In this document: positions 9,515 to 16,031 of the stretch, one piece after another | How the letters are laid out: each line of letters begins with the position of its first letter | How positions within the stretch are numbered: the first letter of the stretch is position 1 | DNA from: JANRKT01 sp033763355 | GTDB taxonomy: Bacteria > Bacteroidota > Bacteroidia > Chitinophagales > Chitinophagaceae | Length of the DNA stretch: 35,053 nucleotides | Reading direction: 5' to 3' | Assembly (NCBI GenBank): GCA_033763355.1 | Contig: JANRKT010000139.1 | Coordinates: forward strand, 1 to 35,053 | The notes under the pieces: generated by a model | The model's input: only the letters and a program-made list of their open reading frames with translations | Told to the model about the DNA's origin: nothing | Database searches by the model: none | Position numbers and translations under genes: made by a program

Positions 9515-9549
9515 TGTTACCTGTTACTGGATACCGGTAACAGGTAACA
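9515..9549 (+). repeat. Strong intercistronic hairpin between cyoE and coxC
   Basis: The arms GTTACCTGTTAC (9516-9527) and GTAACAGGTAAC (9537-9548) are perfect reverse complements. The stem can be extended outward by one pair (9515/9549) and inward by a T-G wobble and two G-C pairs, leaving a loop of about three bases. There is no T-run immediately after it, so it is not a typical intrinsic terminator. A role in mRNA processing or stability between cyoE and coxC is possible. A small GC palindrome, cccctgaagggg (9493-9504), overlaps the cyoE stop. Confidence 0.75.
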
Positions 9550-9609
9550 AAGTACCGGAGCTTTTTAAAAAGATTTATATCGAAACATTATAAATAATTT
9601 ATTCTTCCA

Positions 9610-10185
9610 ATGGCTGAAGTGATGAGTGTACAGCGAAAAAAGATCCACCCGCATAAGTTTACCCTTTGGGTAGCTATTGGCAGCCTTGTTATGATGTTTG
9701 CAGGCCTTACCAGCGCATACATTGTAAAAAGAGGCCAGGGCAACTGGCAGTTACTGGAACTGCCGCAGGTGTTCTGGTATTCAACCATTGTTATTTTGCT
9801 CAGCAGCCTTACTGTTCAAATGGCCATAAAGGCATTTAAGGAAAGGGAAATGATGCGTTACAAATGGCTTGTTACCATTACCGCAATACTTGGTGTTGTT
9901 TTCCTTGCCATGCAGGTGTATGGCTTTCTGAGTTTTGAGCAGAAAGATATTAAACTGGTGGGCATGGGGTCCAACGCTTCTTATTCGTTCCTTCTTGCCA
10001 TTGCAGGTTTACACGGCCTGCATGTATTGGGGGGTGTAATTGCCCTTCTGGTTATTTTTGTAAAGGCGTTTAACAGAAGAACAAGAACATATAACAGCGT
10101 ACCCATTGAAGTGGCCGGCACATACTGGCACTTTGTAGATATACTCTGGATTTACCTGTTTGTATTTTTTAACTGGATGAGGTGA
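9610..10185 (+). CDS. coxC: Cytochrome c oxidase subunit III, short form
   Basis: A 191-aa five-helix protein of the cytochrome c oxidase subunit III / haem-copper oxidase subunit III family. The characteristic segments are LTSAYIVKRGQGNWQ near the N-terminus, ASYSFLLAIAGLHGLHVLGG in the middle and TYWHFVDILWIYLFVFF at the C-terminus. The protein corresponds to the short five-helix type. A second, longer subunit III gene begins 47 bp later, which makes a tandem arrangement often found in this phylum. The exact division of labour between the two proteins is not known from the sequence. Confidence 0.92.
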   Translation: MAEVMSVQRKKIHPHKFTLWVAIGSLVMMFAGLTSAYIVKRGQGNWQLLELPQVFWYSTIVILLSSLTVQMAIKAFKEREMMRYKWLVTITAILGVVFLAMQVYGFLSFEQKDIKLVGMGSNASYSFLLAIAGLHGLHVLGGVIALLVIFVKAFNRRTRTYNSVPIEVAGTYWHFVDILWIYLFVFFNWMR

Positions 10186-10232
10186 ATACAGCAGGCGGAT
10201 TCATTATAAAACCTTAAAACAAGATTACTGAC

Positions 10233-11102
10233 ATGGCAAATGCGGTACAGGCAGAACAAAAGTGGTGGAGCGGGGGTAAAAGCCCCTTCAACCTTGAGTA
10301 CGGCAAACTGATGATGTGGTATTTCCTGATGAGTGATACTTTTACTTTCGGGGCATTCCTCATTTCTTATGGCACCATACGGTTCAGCCAGAATTTCTGG
10401 CCCGACCCCAATGTGGTGTTCAATGCTTTTCCCGGAGCAGGCCATGCCAATCTTCCTCTTGCTTTTGTGAGTTTGATGACCTTTATCCTTATTATCAGTT
10501 CTGTTACCATGGTGCTGGCAGTTCACCACGGCCACCACATGAACCGCAAAGGCGTAATCAAATACATGTGGCTTACCATACTGGGCGGCCTGGCGTTTTT
10601 GCTTTGCCAGGCATGGGAATGGACGCACCTTTTAACAGGGGAACATGCTACCCTGGTTAACGGAAAAATTGAACTGTGGCCGCAAACAGTAACAAAAAAC
10701 CCATGGGGCGCCCTTGTTGAAGGGCCGGCCATTGCAGACGCATTAAAAAATACCTCACACGATACATTGGTTAAACTGGTGCATGAACAGCAACACGCCA
10801 TGACACATGAACAACTGCATGCCATGTCTCACGAAAAGCTGGCGGGCATGCTTGATATGGGCAAAGTGCATGTACGCACCGCAGGGCCTATTGCATTTGG
10901 CGGATACTTTTTTGGCATTACAGGTTTTCACGGTTTCCACGTATTCAGCGGGGTGGTAATAAATGTGGTGATGCTTATTATGGCTTACCGGGGCGCATTT
11001 GACCAGCGTGGCCACTACATGATGATTGAAAAGGCGGGCCTGTACTGGCACTTTGTGGATTTGGTATGGGTATTTGTATTCCTTTGTTTCTATCTTATTT
11101 AA
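10233..11102 (+). CDS. coxC: Cytochrome c oxidase subunit III, long form with His/Met repeat loop
   Basis: A 289-aa second subunit III. The N-terminal half has KLMMWYFLMSDTFTFGAFL and LTILGGLAFLLCQAWEW; the C-terminal half has FFGITGFHGFHVFSGV and LYWHFVDLVWVFVFLCFYL, both standard subunit III signatures. Between them is a soluble loop (about residues 140-210) absent from the short paralogue. It contains three imperfect eight-residue repeats, VHEQQHAM, THEQLHAM and SHEKLAGM (residues 183-206), rich in His and Met. Metal binding is conceivable but not shown. The stop lies 35 bp before the subunit IV start. Confidence 0.93.
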   Translation: MANAVQAEQKWWSGGKSPFNLEYGKLMMWYFLMSDTFTFGAFLISYGTIRFSQNFWPDPNVVFNAFPGAGHANLPLAFVSLMTFILIISSVTMVLAVHHGHHMNRKGVIKYMWLTILGGLAFLLCQAWEWTHLLTGEHATLVNGKIELWPQTVTKNPWGALVEGPAIADALKNTSHDTLVKLVHEQQHAMTHEQLHAMSHEKLAGMLDMGKVHVRTAGPIAFGGYFFGITGFHGFHVFSGVVINVVMLIMAYRGAFDQRGHYMMIEKAGLYWHFVDLVWVFVFLCFYLI

Positions 11103-11137
11103 TTAAATATTATTACCAGCAAAAGAAGATTAAGATT

Positions 11138-11566
11138 ATGGAGCAGCAACATACAGCGTCAGAAATTACTTTTCACCATGAGCCGAGGCCGGATAATGTA
11201 AAGCGGATTATCCGTACAACAATTATCCTTTCTGTAATTACAATTATTGAACTTGGGCTTGGCCTTTTAATGTATGCAGTAGATATGAGCGGCGGCCTGA
11301 GACTTTTGGTTAAAGGGGTTATTGTTATCCTTTCCCTCGCCAAGGCGGCATATATTGTTTCTATTTTTATGCACCTCGGCGATGAGATACGCAACATGAT
11401 CATGACCATTGTGGTGCCATTGCTGCTGTTCATCTGGTTCATCATTGCTTTTTTGTGGGATGGCGGTTCGTGGAAAACCCTGAAAAATACCGATGCAGGC
11501 CACAGGCCTGAAACAGAGCAGCCCGCTGCTGTTCCTGATGCAAAGAAGCCGGGCAGTAAAGAATAA
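11138..11566 (+). CDS. Cytochrome c oxidase subunit IV, prokaryotic type
   Basis: A small membrane protein of 142 aa with three transmembrane segments (approximately residues 24-46, 55-80 and 86-110) and a polar C-terminal tail, matching the prokaryotic cytochrome c oxidase subunit IV (COX4_pro) type. The segment GVIVILSLAKAAYIVSIFMHL is characteristic. A longer reading from an upstream start would overlap the preceding gene; the ATG at 11138 after an AAAAGAAGATTAAG leader is more reasonable and begins MEQQHTASEITFHHEPRPDN. It is the last gene before the terminator at 11589-11626. Confidence 0.88.
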   Translation: MEQQHTASEITFHHEPRPDNVKRIIRTTIILSVITIIELGLGLLMYAVDMSGGLRLLVKGVIVILSLAKAAYIVSIFMHLGDEIRNMIMTIVVPLLLFIWFIIAFLWDGGSWKTLKNTDAGHRPETEQPAAVPDAKKPGSKE

Positions 11567-11588
11567 TATTTTACATTGTTTTTACAGA

Positions 11589-11626
11589 AAACCATCGTCC
11601 TGCAGTTACCGGTACGGTGGTTTTTT
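11589..11626 (+). terminator. Intrinsic terminator after the act-cox operon
   Basis: The stem aaaccatcgt (11589-11598) pairs with acggtggttt (11614-11623) with one G-U pair, and it is followed by a T-run (11621-11626, then gttt). It lies 22 bp after the subunit IV stop and 26 bp before the SCO gene start. It probably ends most act-cox transcripts. Confidence 0.8.
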
Positions 11627-11652
11627 GTTTGAAGTGAAATAATTTGCATGCG

Positions 11653-12351
11653 ATGAAGAAAAGAACGTTAGCGGCATTGGGTGTAGCGGTGGTACTGCCT
11701 GTGCTCAGTTACCTGGTGGTAAGTTATTACAGCAAAGATGCCGTTACAATGCCCCGCCGTTATTTTTTTGATACGGTGGTTACAGCGCTGCGCAATGGCA
11801 AAAAGGTTAATGATACCGTGTGGCATAAGGTTAAACCATTTACACTCACCAACCAGCTGGGCAAAGAGGTTTCTTTGGGCGACTGGGGAAACAAGATCAT
11901 CATTGCTGATTTTTTCTTTACTTCATGCCCCTCCATCTGCCCTACATTAACCCGCAACATGAAAAAACTGCAGGACGCCTTTGCAAAAACTGATACCATT
12001 GTACGTTTTGTTTCCTTTACGGTTGACCCCGAAAGGGATTCAGCAACAAGGTTAAAGGCTTATGCGGACAAATACAATGTGAACCATGATACGTGGTGGT
12101 TCCTCACAGGTGAGAAACAGGAAGTGTATGACATAGCGCTTAAGGAATTTAAAGCATCCGTTGCGCAGGAAGAAGGGGTAGATACCAACTTTATCCATAC
12201 AGATAAATTTTTTCTTTTGGACAAAGACCGGGTAGTAAGGGGATGGTACAATGGTTTGGACAGCGCCAACCTTGACAAGCTGATGAGGGATGTGGTTTTT
12301 TTGATGATGGAAAAAGACAAGAAGAAGAAAAGAAATTTGTTCAGGAAGTAG
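11653..12351 (+). CDS. SCO1/SenC/PrrC-type copper chaperone
   Basis: A thioredoxin-fold SCO protein that delivers copper to the CuA centre of cytochrome c oxidase. From the ATG at 11653 it is 232 aa; a TTG at 11644 would add three residues. Residues 1-25 form a hydrophobic N-terminal anchor (RTLAALGVAVVLPVLSYLVV). The copper-binding motif is SCPSICP with C92 and C96, and the third ligand is H182 in NFIHTDKFFLLD. The VSFTVDPERDSATRLKAYAD segment is typical. The C-terminus is Lys/Arg-rich. Its location just after the oxidase operon supports a role in oxidase assembly. Confidence 0.94.
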   Translation: MKKRTLAALGVAVVLPVLSYLVVSYYSKDAVTMPRRYFFDTVVTALRNGKKVNDTVWHKVKPFTLTNQLGKEVSLGDWGNKIIIADFFFTSCPSICPTLTRNMKKLQDAFAKTDTIVRFVSFTVDPERDSATRLKAYADKYNVNHDTWWFLTGEKQEVYDIALKEFKASVAQEEGVDTNFIHTDKFFLLDKDRVVRGWYNGLDSANLDKLMRDVVFLMMEKDKKKKRNLFRK

Positions 12352-12480
12352 TCCCCGTCCTCTAAAGGGGGTAAATGTTTCTGACTGAATTTCTACAACC
12401 TGTCAGCGTTGATGGAGACAGTAACGCTTTGATTTATTTTAATCTAAATGGCATAAAACCAATTTTTATAACACCGTATT

Positions 12481-13020
12481 ATGCTGTCGCCATCCATAAA
12501 AAAGAATGATAAAACGGCAAGGCTGCTGATACTTACGGTTTCGTTTGTGGTATTTGCCGCCGTGGTGGTATTATCAAAAGTAAAGCTCAATGCAAGCCTG
12601 GGTTTTGATGTGCACCTTTTTGCCCAAATCAATGCCATCATCAATTCAATAGTTTCAATTTTGCTTGTGGCGGCATTGGTTGCAGTTAAGCGAAAACAAT
12701 ATGAAACACATAAGAAGATCATGCTTACCGCCATGTTCCTTTCGGTGCTGTTCCTTGTTTCGTACATATGCCATCACCTGCTGGCGGGGGATACAAAGTT
12801 TGGCGGGGAAGGCGCCACCCGTTATATCTATTTCTTTATTCTCATCACCCATATTTTTCTTGCAGCCATCATCCTGCCTTTTATTTTATTTACCGCTTAC
12901 CGGGGGCTTGTTGCTGAATGGCCTTTACACAGAAAGCTCGCAAAAATTACCTGGCCCGTGTGGCTGTATGTGAGTGTTACAGGCGTGCTGGTGTATCTGA
13001 TGATCAGCCCGTATTATTGA
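12481..13020 (+). CDS. DUF420 membrane protein (YozB/CtaM-like)
   Basis: A 179-aa protein with five predicted helices, starting ARLLILTVSFVVFAAVVVLS. It has the spaced His residues of the DUF420 family: VHLFAQINAIINS, YETHKKIM, YICHHLLAG and LITHIFLAA. DUF420 proteins (YozB in Bacillus, CtaM in Staphylococcus) are linked to maturation of aa3-type oxidases, and this location behind cox and SCO genes fits. The assignment rests on the His pattern, length and context. The 129-bp gap upstream contains the short inverted repeat agcgtt...aacgct but no clear terminator. Confidence 0.85.
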   Translation: MLSPSIKKNDKTARLLILTVSFVVFAAVVVLSKVKLNASLGFDVHLFAQINAIINSIVSILLVAALVAVKRKQYETHKKIMLTAMFLSVLFLVSYICHHLLAGDTKFGGEGATRYIYFFILITHIFLAAIILPFILFTAYRGLVAEWPLHRKLAKITWPVWLYVSVTGVLVYLMISPYY

Positions 13021-13167
13021 AGTTTAACAGAAAGGGGATTAAATAAATCAGATCTCGGGTTCCCAAAACAATTTATTCAACCCCGGCAGAGCCTCTTTCC
13101 ATAATTTTTGAATGTACACTCATTGTTAAGTTTTTCTCAGCCAAACTTAGTAATTTTTACTGATGAA

Positions 13168-13212
13168 CCGCAGAGTTCTCCATCGCACTTTTCCGGTGGA
13201 GAAACTCTGCGG
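13168..13212. repeat. Long palindrome (REP-like hairpin)
   Basis: The left arm (13168-13185, starting CCGCAGAGTT) pairs with the right arm (13194-13212, ending AACTCTGCGG) over 18 base pairs with one bulged A and one G-U pair; the loop is CACTTTTC. No T-run follows on either side, so it is not an evident terminator. It lies at the border between the respiratory block and the AT-rich island. It could be a repetitive extragenic palindrome; a genome-wide copy count is needed to say. Confidence 0.7.
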
Positions 13213-13236
13213 AGGTAGGAGGCAAGAGTTGGAAAA

Positions 13237-13407
13237 ATGGGTGGACCCGCTTTAACGTTAGCAACACAAGGATATGTTTATTATACAATCATAAGAGACA
13301 ATCCTCCGTTAGAGAAATTAAAAGATGATATGGATACACCGTTCAATCCTGGGTATTGGATTTATAGAAGAACATTTGGTAAATGGCTTGAAGGATTAGC
13401 TAAATAA
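13237..13407 (+). CDS. Small unrecognised ORF, possible C-terminal remnant
   Basis: A 56-codon frame from ATG 13237 to TAA 13407. The peptide begins MGGPALTLATQGYVYYTIIR and has an aromatic, basic C-terminal half (FNPGYWIYRRTFGKWLEG). An in-frame TAG at 13216 stops it from extending upstream. I do not recognise a family. It looks like the tail of a longer protein rather than a free-standing gene, and it lies 20 bp before an AT-rich gene of similar composition. This is the usual layout of a displaced C-terminal toxin module and its immunity gene, but that remains inference. Confidence 0.4.
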   Translation: MGGPALTLATQGYVYYTIIRDNPPLEKLKDDMDTPFNPGYWIYRRTFGKWLEGLAK

Positions 13408-13427
13408 GTTCTTATAACAACTCATCA

Positions 13428-13934
13428 ATGAAAAAGATTTTAAATTTCTTTATAGATATAATTTTTCGATTGCTTTTGCTGTTCGATTTTTCTTTTAAAA
13501 AAGATGATGGGTATAACTATCAAAGAGATTTTTTAGGGAAAGAAGATTATTGGAAAGGCTTAACAGAAATATTTAAACCTGTTACAGACATTGTGAATAA
13601 TGATTTCGAGAAGATATATTCTATTAAGGATACATTGTACAATGAACCAGTTCTTAGCAAGATTAAATACTGTATAGAAAATAAGTTTTGGGGAATCTTT
13701 GCTTTTACGTACTCTGACGGATATCAAATGAGTAATGAAGACTACTTTAATCAACCTTCCATCAGAGTTTACTTAATTGAGAAAAGCAGCAAAGAGAAAA
13801 CAATAGTAGTTGTAAAATCTAAAGTCAAACATTTTGAGGTGTTAGCATGGTATCCAAAAATGAATGTTCTGGAAAGTAGTTTTAAGGACAAAAAGTTAGT
13901 CTATTCAAGAGAGAAAAACTTTTTATCGCTGTAA
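13428..13934 (+). CDS. Hypothetical protein, AT-rich, N-terminal hydrophobic helix
   Basis: A 168-aa protein that I do not recognise. It has a hydrophobic N-terminus (ILNFFIDIIFRLLLLFDF), then a Lys/Asp/Tyr-rich soluble part with several beta-strand-like stretches (KFWGIFAFTYSDGYQ, SIRVYLIEKSSKEKTIVVV). Base composition is plainly more AT-rich than the surrounding respiratory and glycan genes, and AT-ending codons dominate, which suggests recent acquisition. Size, composition and its place behind an orphan C-terminal-like ORF would fit an immunity protein, but no diagnostic motif is visible. A terminator-like hairpin follows at 13981-14004. Confidence 0.6.
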   Translation: MKKILNFFIDIIFRLLLLFDFSFKKDDGYNYQRDFLGKEDYWKGLTEIFKPVTDIVNNDFEKIYSIKDTLYNEPVLSKIKYCIENKFWGIFAFTYSDGYQMSNEDYFNQPSIRVYLIEKSSKEKTIVVVKSKVKHFEVLAWYPKMNVLESSFKDKKLVYSREKNFLSL

Positions 13935-13951
13935 CCTTAATAACTAAAAAG

Positions 13952-14064
13952 CCCTGCACCTCTACAAACTTTCTACAATAAGGCGTCCGGATTTCCGGAT
14001 GCCTTCGTTTTTATGAAAAAGGCAGTTTTTATTTTATCTGTAAGTGTAAGCTCATAAAAGAAGT
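13952..14064 (+). repeat. Dispersed repeat, copy 1
   Basis: Copy 1 begins ccctgcacctctacaaac and ends with the block taagctcataaaagaagt, which is shared exactly with copy 2. The core aggcgtccgg-attt-ccggatgcct (13981-14004) is a ten-pair hairpin with one G-U pair followed by tcgttttta, so it can act as an intrinsic terminator for the gene ending at 13934. Confidence 0.7.
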
Positions 14065-14116
14065 GGTAGTGTTTCAAATTAGTTGGCGACAAACCATAAC
14101 AAAAAAATAAATCGTT

Positions 14117-14150
14117 AACAAGGGCTTATTTCGGGCCCTTGTTCTTTTTT
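14117..14150 (+). terminator. Terminator-like hairpin with T-run
   Basis: The arms aacaagggc (14117-14125) and gcccttgtt (14135-14143) are perfect complements and are followed by cttttttat. This is a textbook intrinsic terminator for the plus strand, yet no gene ends just before it; the nearest plus-strand stop is about 180 bp upstream. It may be a back-up terminator or the end of an unrecognised small transcript between copies 1 and 2 of the repeat. Confidence 0.7.
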
Positions 14151-14183
14151 ATCATACAAAATTTCATTTCCTGGTTTTTTAAA

Positions 14184-14290
14184 TCCTGCAACTCAACAAA
14201 CCTTCTGCACAAAGGCGTCGGGAAATCCGGACGCTTTTGTTTTTATAAAGCAGTCAATTTTTATTTGATTTGTAAGCTCATAAAAGAAGT
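14184..14290 (+). repeat. Dispersed repeat, copy 2
   Basis: Copy 2 begins tcctgcaactcaacaaac, has the core aaggcgtcgggaaatccgg followed by acgcttttgttttta, and ends in taagctcataaaagaagt like copy 1. It lies 232 bp downstream of copy 1. The hairpin core (around 14213-14233) has one mismatch compared with copy 1. Confidence 0.7.
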
Positions 14291-14410
14291 TCTATACCTG
14301 CCGCATAGCATTACCAGCCGCACAAGTGAGTGACACAACAGACGATGATAGTAGTGGTATTACCGGGTATATAAAGATTTTAAAACTCCCCTTTAGGGGC
14401 TGGGGTATTG

Positions 14411-14461
14411 CACTGCGACCTCTATGAACTTTCTACCATAATATGTCCGGATTTCCGGATA
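14411..14461 (+). repeat. Dispersed repeat, copy 3 (partial)
   Basis: Copy 3 is shorter: it keeps the leader cactgcgacctctatgaact and the hairpin core gtccggatttccggat, but not the 3' block shared by copies 1 and 2. It lies about 227 bp after copy 2. A CCCCTTTAGGGG palindrome precedes it. Confidence 0.6.
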
Positions 14462-14540
14462 TGCCGGCGTCTCGTCTGCACCGGGGGTTTCATCGCAAAG
14501 GTTTTGTATACCGGTATATTTTTTATCCGTCAATTTAAAT

Positions 14541-14587
14541 CCGGGGTCTCATCCTGCGCAGCACATCCATCGCAATGAAGACCCCGG
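14541..14587. repeat. Inverted repeat downstream of the alkyltransferase-like gene
   Basis: ccggggtct (14541-14549) and agaccccgg (14579-14587) are perfect 9-bp arms around a 29-base loop. It lies 46 bp past the stop of the minus-strand gene that ends at 14633, so it may help end that transcript, although no clean T-run follows on the minus strand. A related ccgggggtttcatcgc sequence occurs 60 bp to the left. Confidence 0.5.
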
Positions 14588-14632
14588 GCTGACAGAGGAT
14601 TATTTTGAATAAAAAGTATAAAACTACTTGCC

Positions 14633-15037
14633 TCATATCTCTAGTTCCTCTGCCGGGTTCCAAAACAATTTTTTAAAATCCACCACGGTATCATTCTTTA
14701 CTTTCACGCCTTCGCTTTTTAATAAATCTTCCATTAAAGTGGGTGTGGAAAAATGATGTTTCCCGCTTAGCATGCCATTGCGGTTTACCACGCGGTGTGC
14801 AGGAACGGGTGGATATGCACTGCCTGCAGCATTCATTGCCCAGCCTACCATTCGGGCCGATAAACGTGCCCCGAGGTATTCTGCAATGGCGCCGTAAGAA
14901 GTAACCCGACCTTTGGGTACAAGCCGGGCCACATCGTGTACCAGTTCAAAAAAAGAGTCAGCAGTTTTTTTTGGCGCAATTGATTTTTTCTTTGCAGTTT
15001 TTTTAACGGCTATTCTAATGTCTTTCTTTTTTTTCAT
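14633..15037 (-). CDS. Alkyltransferase-like protein (MGMT fold, catalytic Cys replaced by Ala)
   Basis: A 134-aa protein with the DNA-binding domain of O6-alkylguanine-DNA methyltransferase. A Lys-rich tail (MKKKKDIRIAVKKTAKKK) is followed by FFELVHDVARLVPKGRVTSYGAIAEYLG (in two parts here: FFELVHDVARLVPKGR, then VTSYGAIAEYLG) and the arginine-finger region SARMVGWAMNAA. The active-site motif PCHRV of MGMT is PAHRVVNRNG here: position 80 is Ala, so no alkyl transfer is possible. This is the hallmark of alkyltransferase-like (ATL) proteins, which bind O6-alkylguanine and hand it to nucleotide excision repair. It overlaps the end of the DUF5522 gene by 23 bp and probably shares its transcript. 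Confidence 0.9.
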   Translation of the reverse strand: MKKKKDIRIAVKKTAKKKSIAPKKTADSFFELVHDVARLVPKGRVTSYGAIAEYLGARLSARMVGWAMNAAGSAYPPVPAHRVVNRNGMLSGKHHFSTPTLMEDLLKSEGVKVKNDTVVDFKKLFWNPAEELEI

Positions 15038-15218
15038 ACTGGCGTTGCGCTAATAATTCAGACCGGCGGGGTTGGGGAACCCGCTCATAATTGTAGGGGC
15101 AATTTAAGCAACCATTGCCACAACAAAACCCTTTTTCAAGGTGGTATTTTGCAGTGAGCACCATATAGCCTTCATTGTTGTAATAAAAATCTTCTCCTTC
15201 AACCAGGTTTTTTTTCAT
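15015..15218 (-). CDS. Small Cys-rich protein (DUF5522-like)
   Basis: A 67-aa protein with a conserved Cys cluster, FCCGNGCLNCPYNYE, and a Tyr/Glu-rich N-terminal part (EGEDFYYNNEGYMVLTAKYH). This matches the small DUF5522 proteins common in Bacteroidota, whose function is unknown; the four closely spaced Cys suggest metal or Fe-S binding. Its 3' end overlaps the alkyltransferase-like gene and its start is 49 bp after trmB, so the three genes look like one operon. Confidence 0.8.
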   Translation of the reverse strand: MKKNLVEGEDFYYNNEGYMVLTAKYHLEKGFCCGNGCLNCPYNYERVPQPRRSELLAQRQYEKKERH

Positions 15219-15267
15219 GCTCCGGGAATTTTTAAAGGACGGATAATATAGCGTATTGTTTCATGAA

Positions 15268-15984
15268 TTACTTTTTTTCAGCTGTTTCAGTTGCTTCAGA
15301 TTTTAATTTCTCCTGTAACTCTTTATCATGCCCGGGCAGCATTTCAGGCAAAGAAAATTTTAAATAATGCACCCTGCTGCTTTTGGCAATATCGAGGCTT
15401 TCATAATGCGTCCTTATGTTAAGCTCCGGGTTTCTTTCCCCGATTGCTGAAATATCAGGTGTGTCCTGTTGTAATGTAATTCCATACATATCAATCACTG
15501 TTTTGGTAAAGAGGTACAGGTTGGGTGAATCGGTCTTTAAATGTATATAACCACCGGGAACAAGAATTTGTTGATATAATCTCAGGAACCGCGGATGTGT
15601 TAACCTTTTTTTGGCCCTTGAAATGCGCAACTGCGGATCAGGAAAGGTGAGCCATATTTCAGCAACTTCTTCAGGTGCAAAGTAATCGGTTATTTTATCT
15701 ATCTGGGTACGGAGGAAAGCCACATTATTCAACCCTTTTTCAATACTTTTTTTTGCGCCTACCCATATCCGGTTGCCCTTCAGGTCAATGCCAATAAAAT
15801 TTCTTTTCGGGTACATTTCAGCCAGGCCAACCGCATATTCACCTTTGCCGCAGGCCAGTTCAAGGGTGATGGGGTTGTTGTTTTTAAAATGGTCTTTCCA
15901 CTTCCCTTTCATGCCTGCGGGATATTGCAGCACATTGGGAAATGTTGCTATTTCTGCAAAGCGTTTAAGTTTTTTCTGGCCCAT
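15268..15984 (-). CDS. trmB: tRNA (guanine-N7-)-methyltransferase TrmB
   Basis: A 238-aa class I SAM-dependent methyltransferase that forms m7G46 in tRNA. The start MGQKKLKRFAEI at 15984 is preferred over the ATG at 15996. The SAM-binding motif is TLELACGKGEYAVGLAE, the acidic ribose-binding strand is NFIGIDLKGNRI, and the family signature is IWLTFPDPQ followed by KKRLTHPRFL. The C-terminal catalytic region has LKTDSPNLY and RTHYES. A TATCTTTG sequence (15994-16001 on the minus strand) resembles a Bacteroidota -7 element and would give an almost leaderless mRNA from the 15984 start, though no good -33 TTG is seen. Confidence 0.94.
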   Translation of the reverse strand: MGQKKLKRFAEIATFPNVLQYPAGMKGKWKDHFKNNNPITLELACGKGEYAVGLAEMYPKRNFIGIDLKGNRIWVGAKKSIEKGLNNVAFLRTQIDKITDYFAPEEVAEIWLTFPDPQLRISRAKKRLTHPRFLRLYQQILVPGGYIHLKTDSPNLYLFTKTVIDMYGITLQQDTPDISAIGERNPELNIRTHYESLDIAKSSRVHYLKFSLPEMLPGHDKELQEKLKSEATETAEKK

Positions 15985-16031
15985 GCAAGCGGGCAAAGAT
16001 AATAAAGTGACGTCAGCAGTGCCTGCATAAA

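Larger units (their letters stand above)
13935..14632. other. Gene-free repeat-rich stretch (698 bp)
   Basis: No convincing gene is present. The stretch holds three diverged copies of one repeat (13952-14064, 14184-14290 and 14411-14461), an intrinsic-terminator-like hairpin (14117-14150), a short CCCC-TTTA-GGGG palindrome near 14388-14399 and a 9-bp-stem inverted repeat at 14541-14587. It separates the convergent island gene and the alkyltransferase-like gene, so some of these hairpins may serve as terminators for either strand. Confidence 0.7.

Noticed and set aside
14139..14333. A 64-codon ORF across repeat copy 2
   Set aside because: It runs through the hairpin and T-rich parts of the repeat and has no coding character.
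13952..14461. A CRISPR array
   Set aside because: Only three imperfect copies, about 110 bp long, with spacing near 230 bp and no cas genes.
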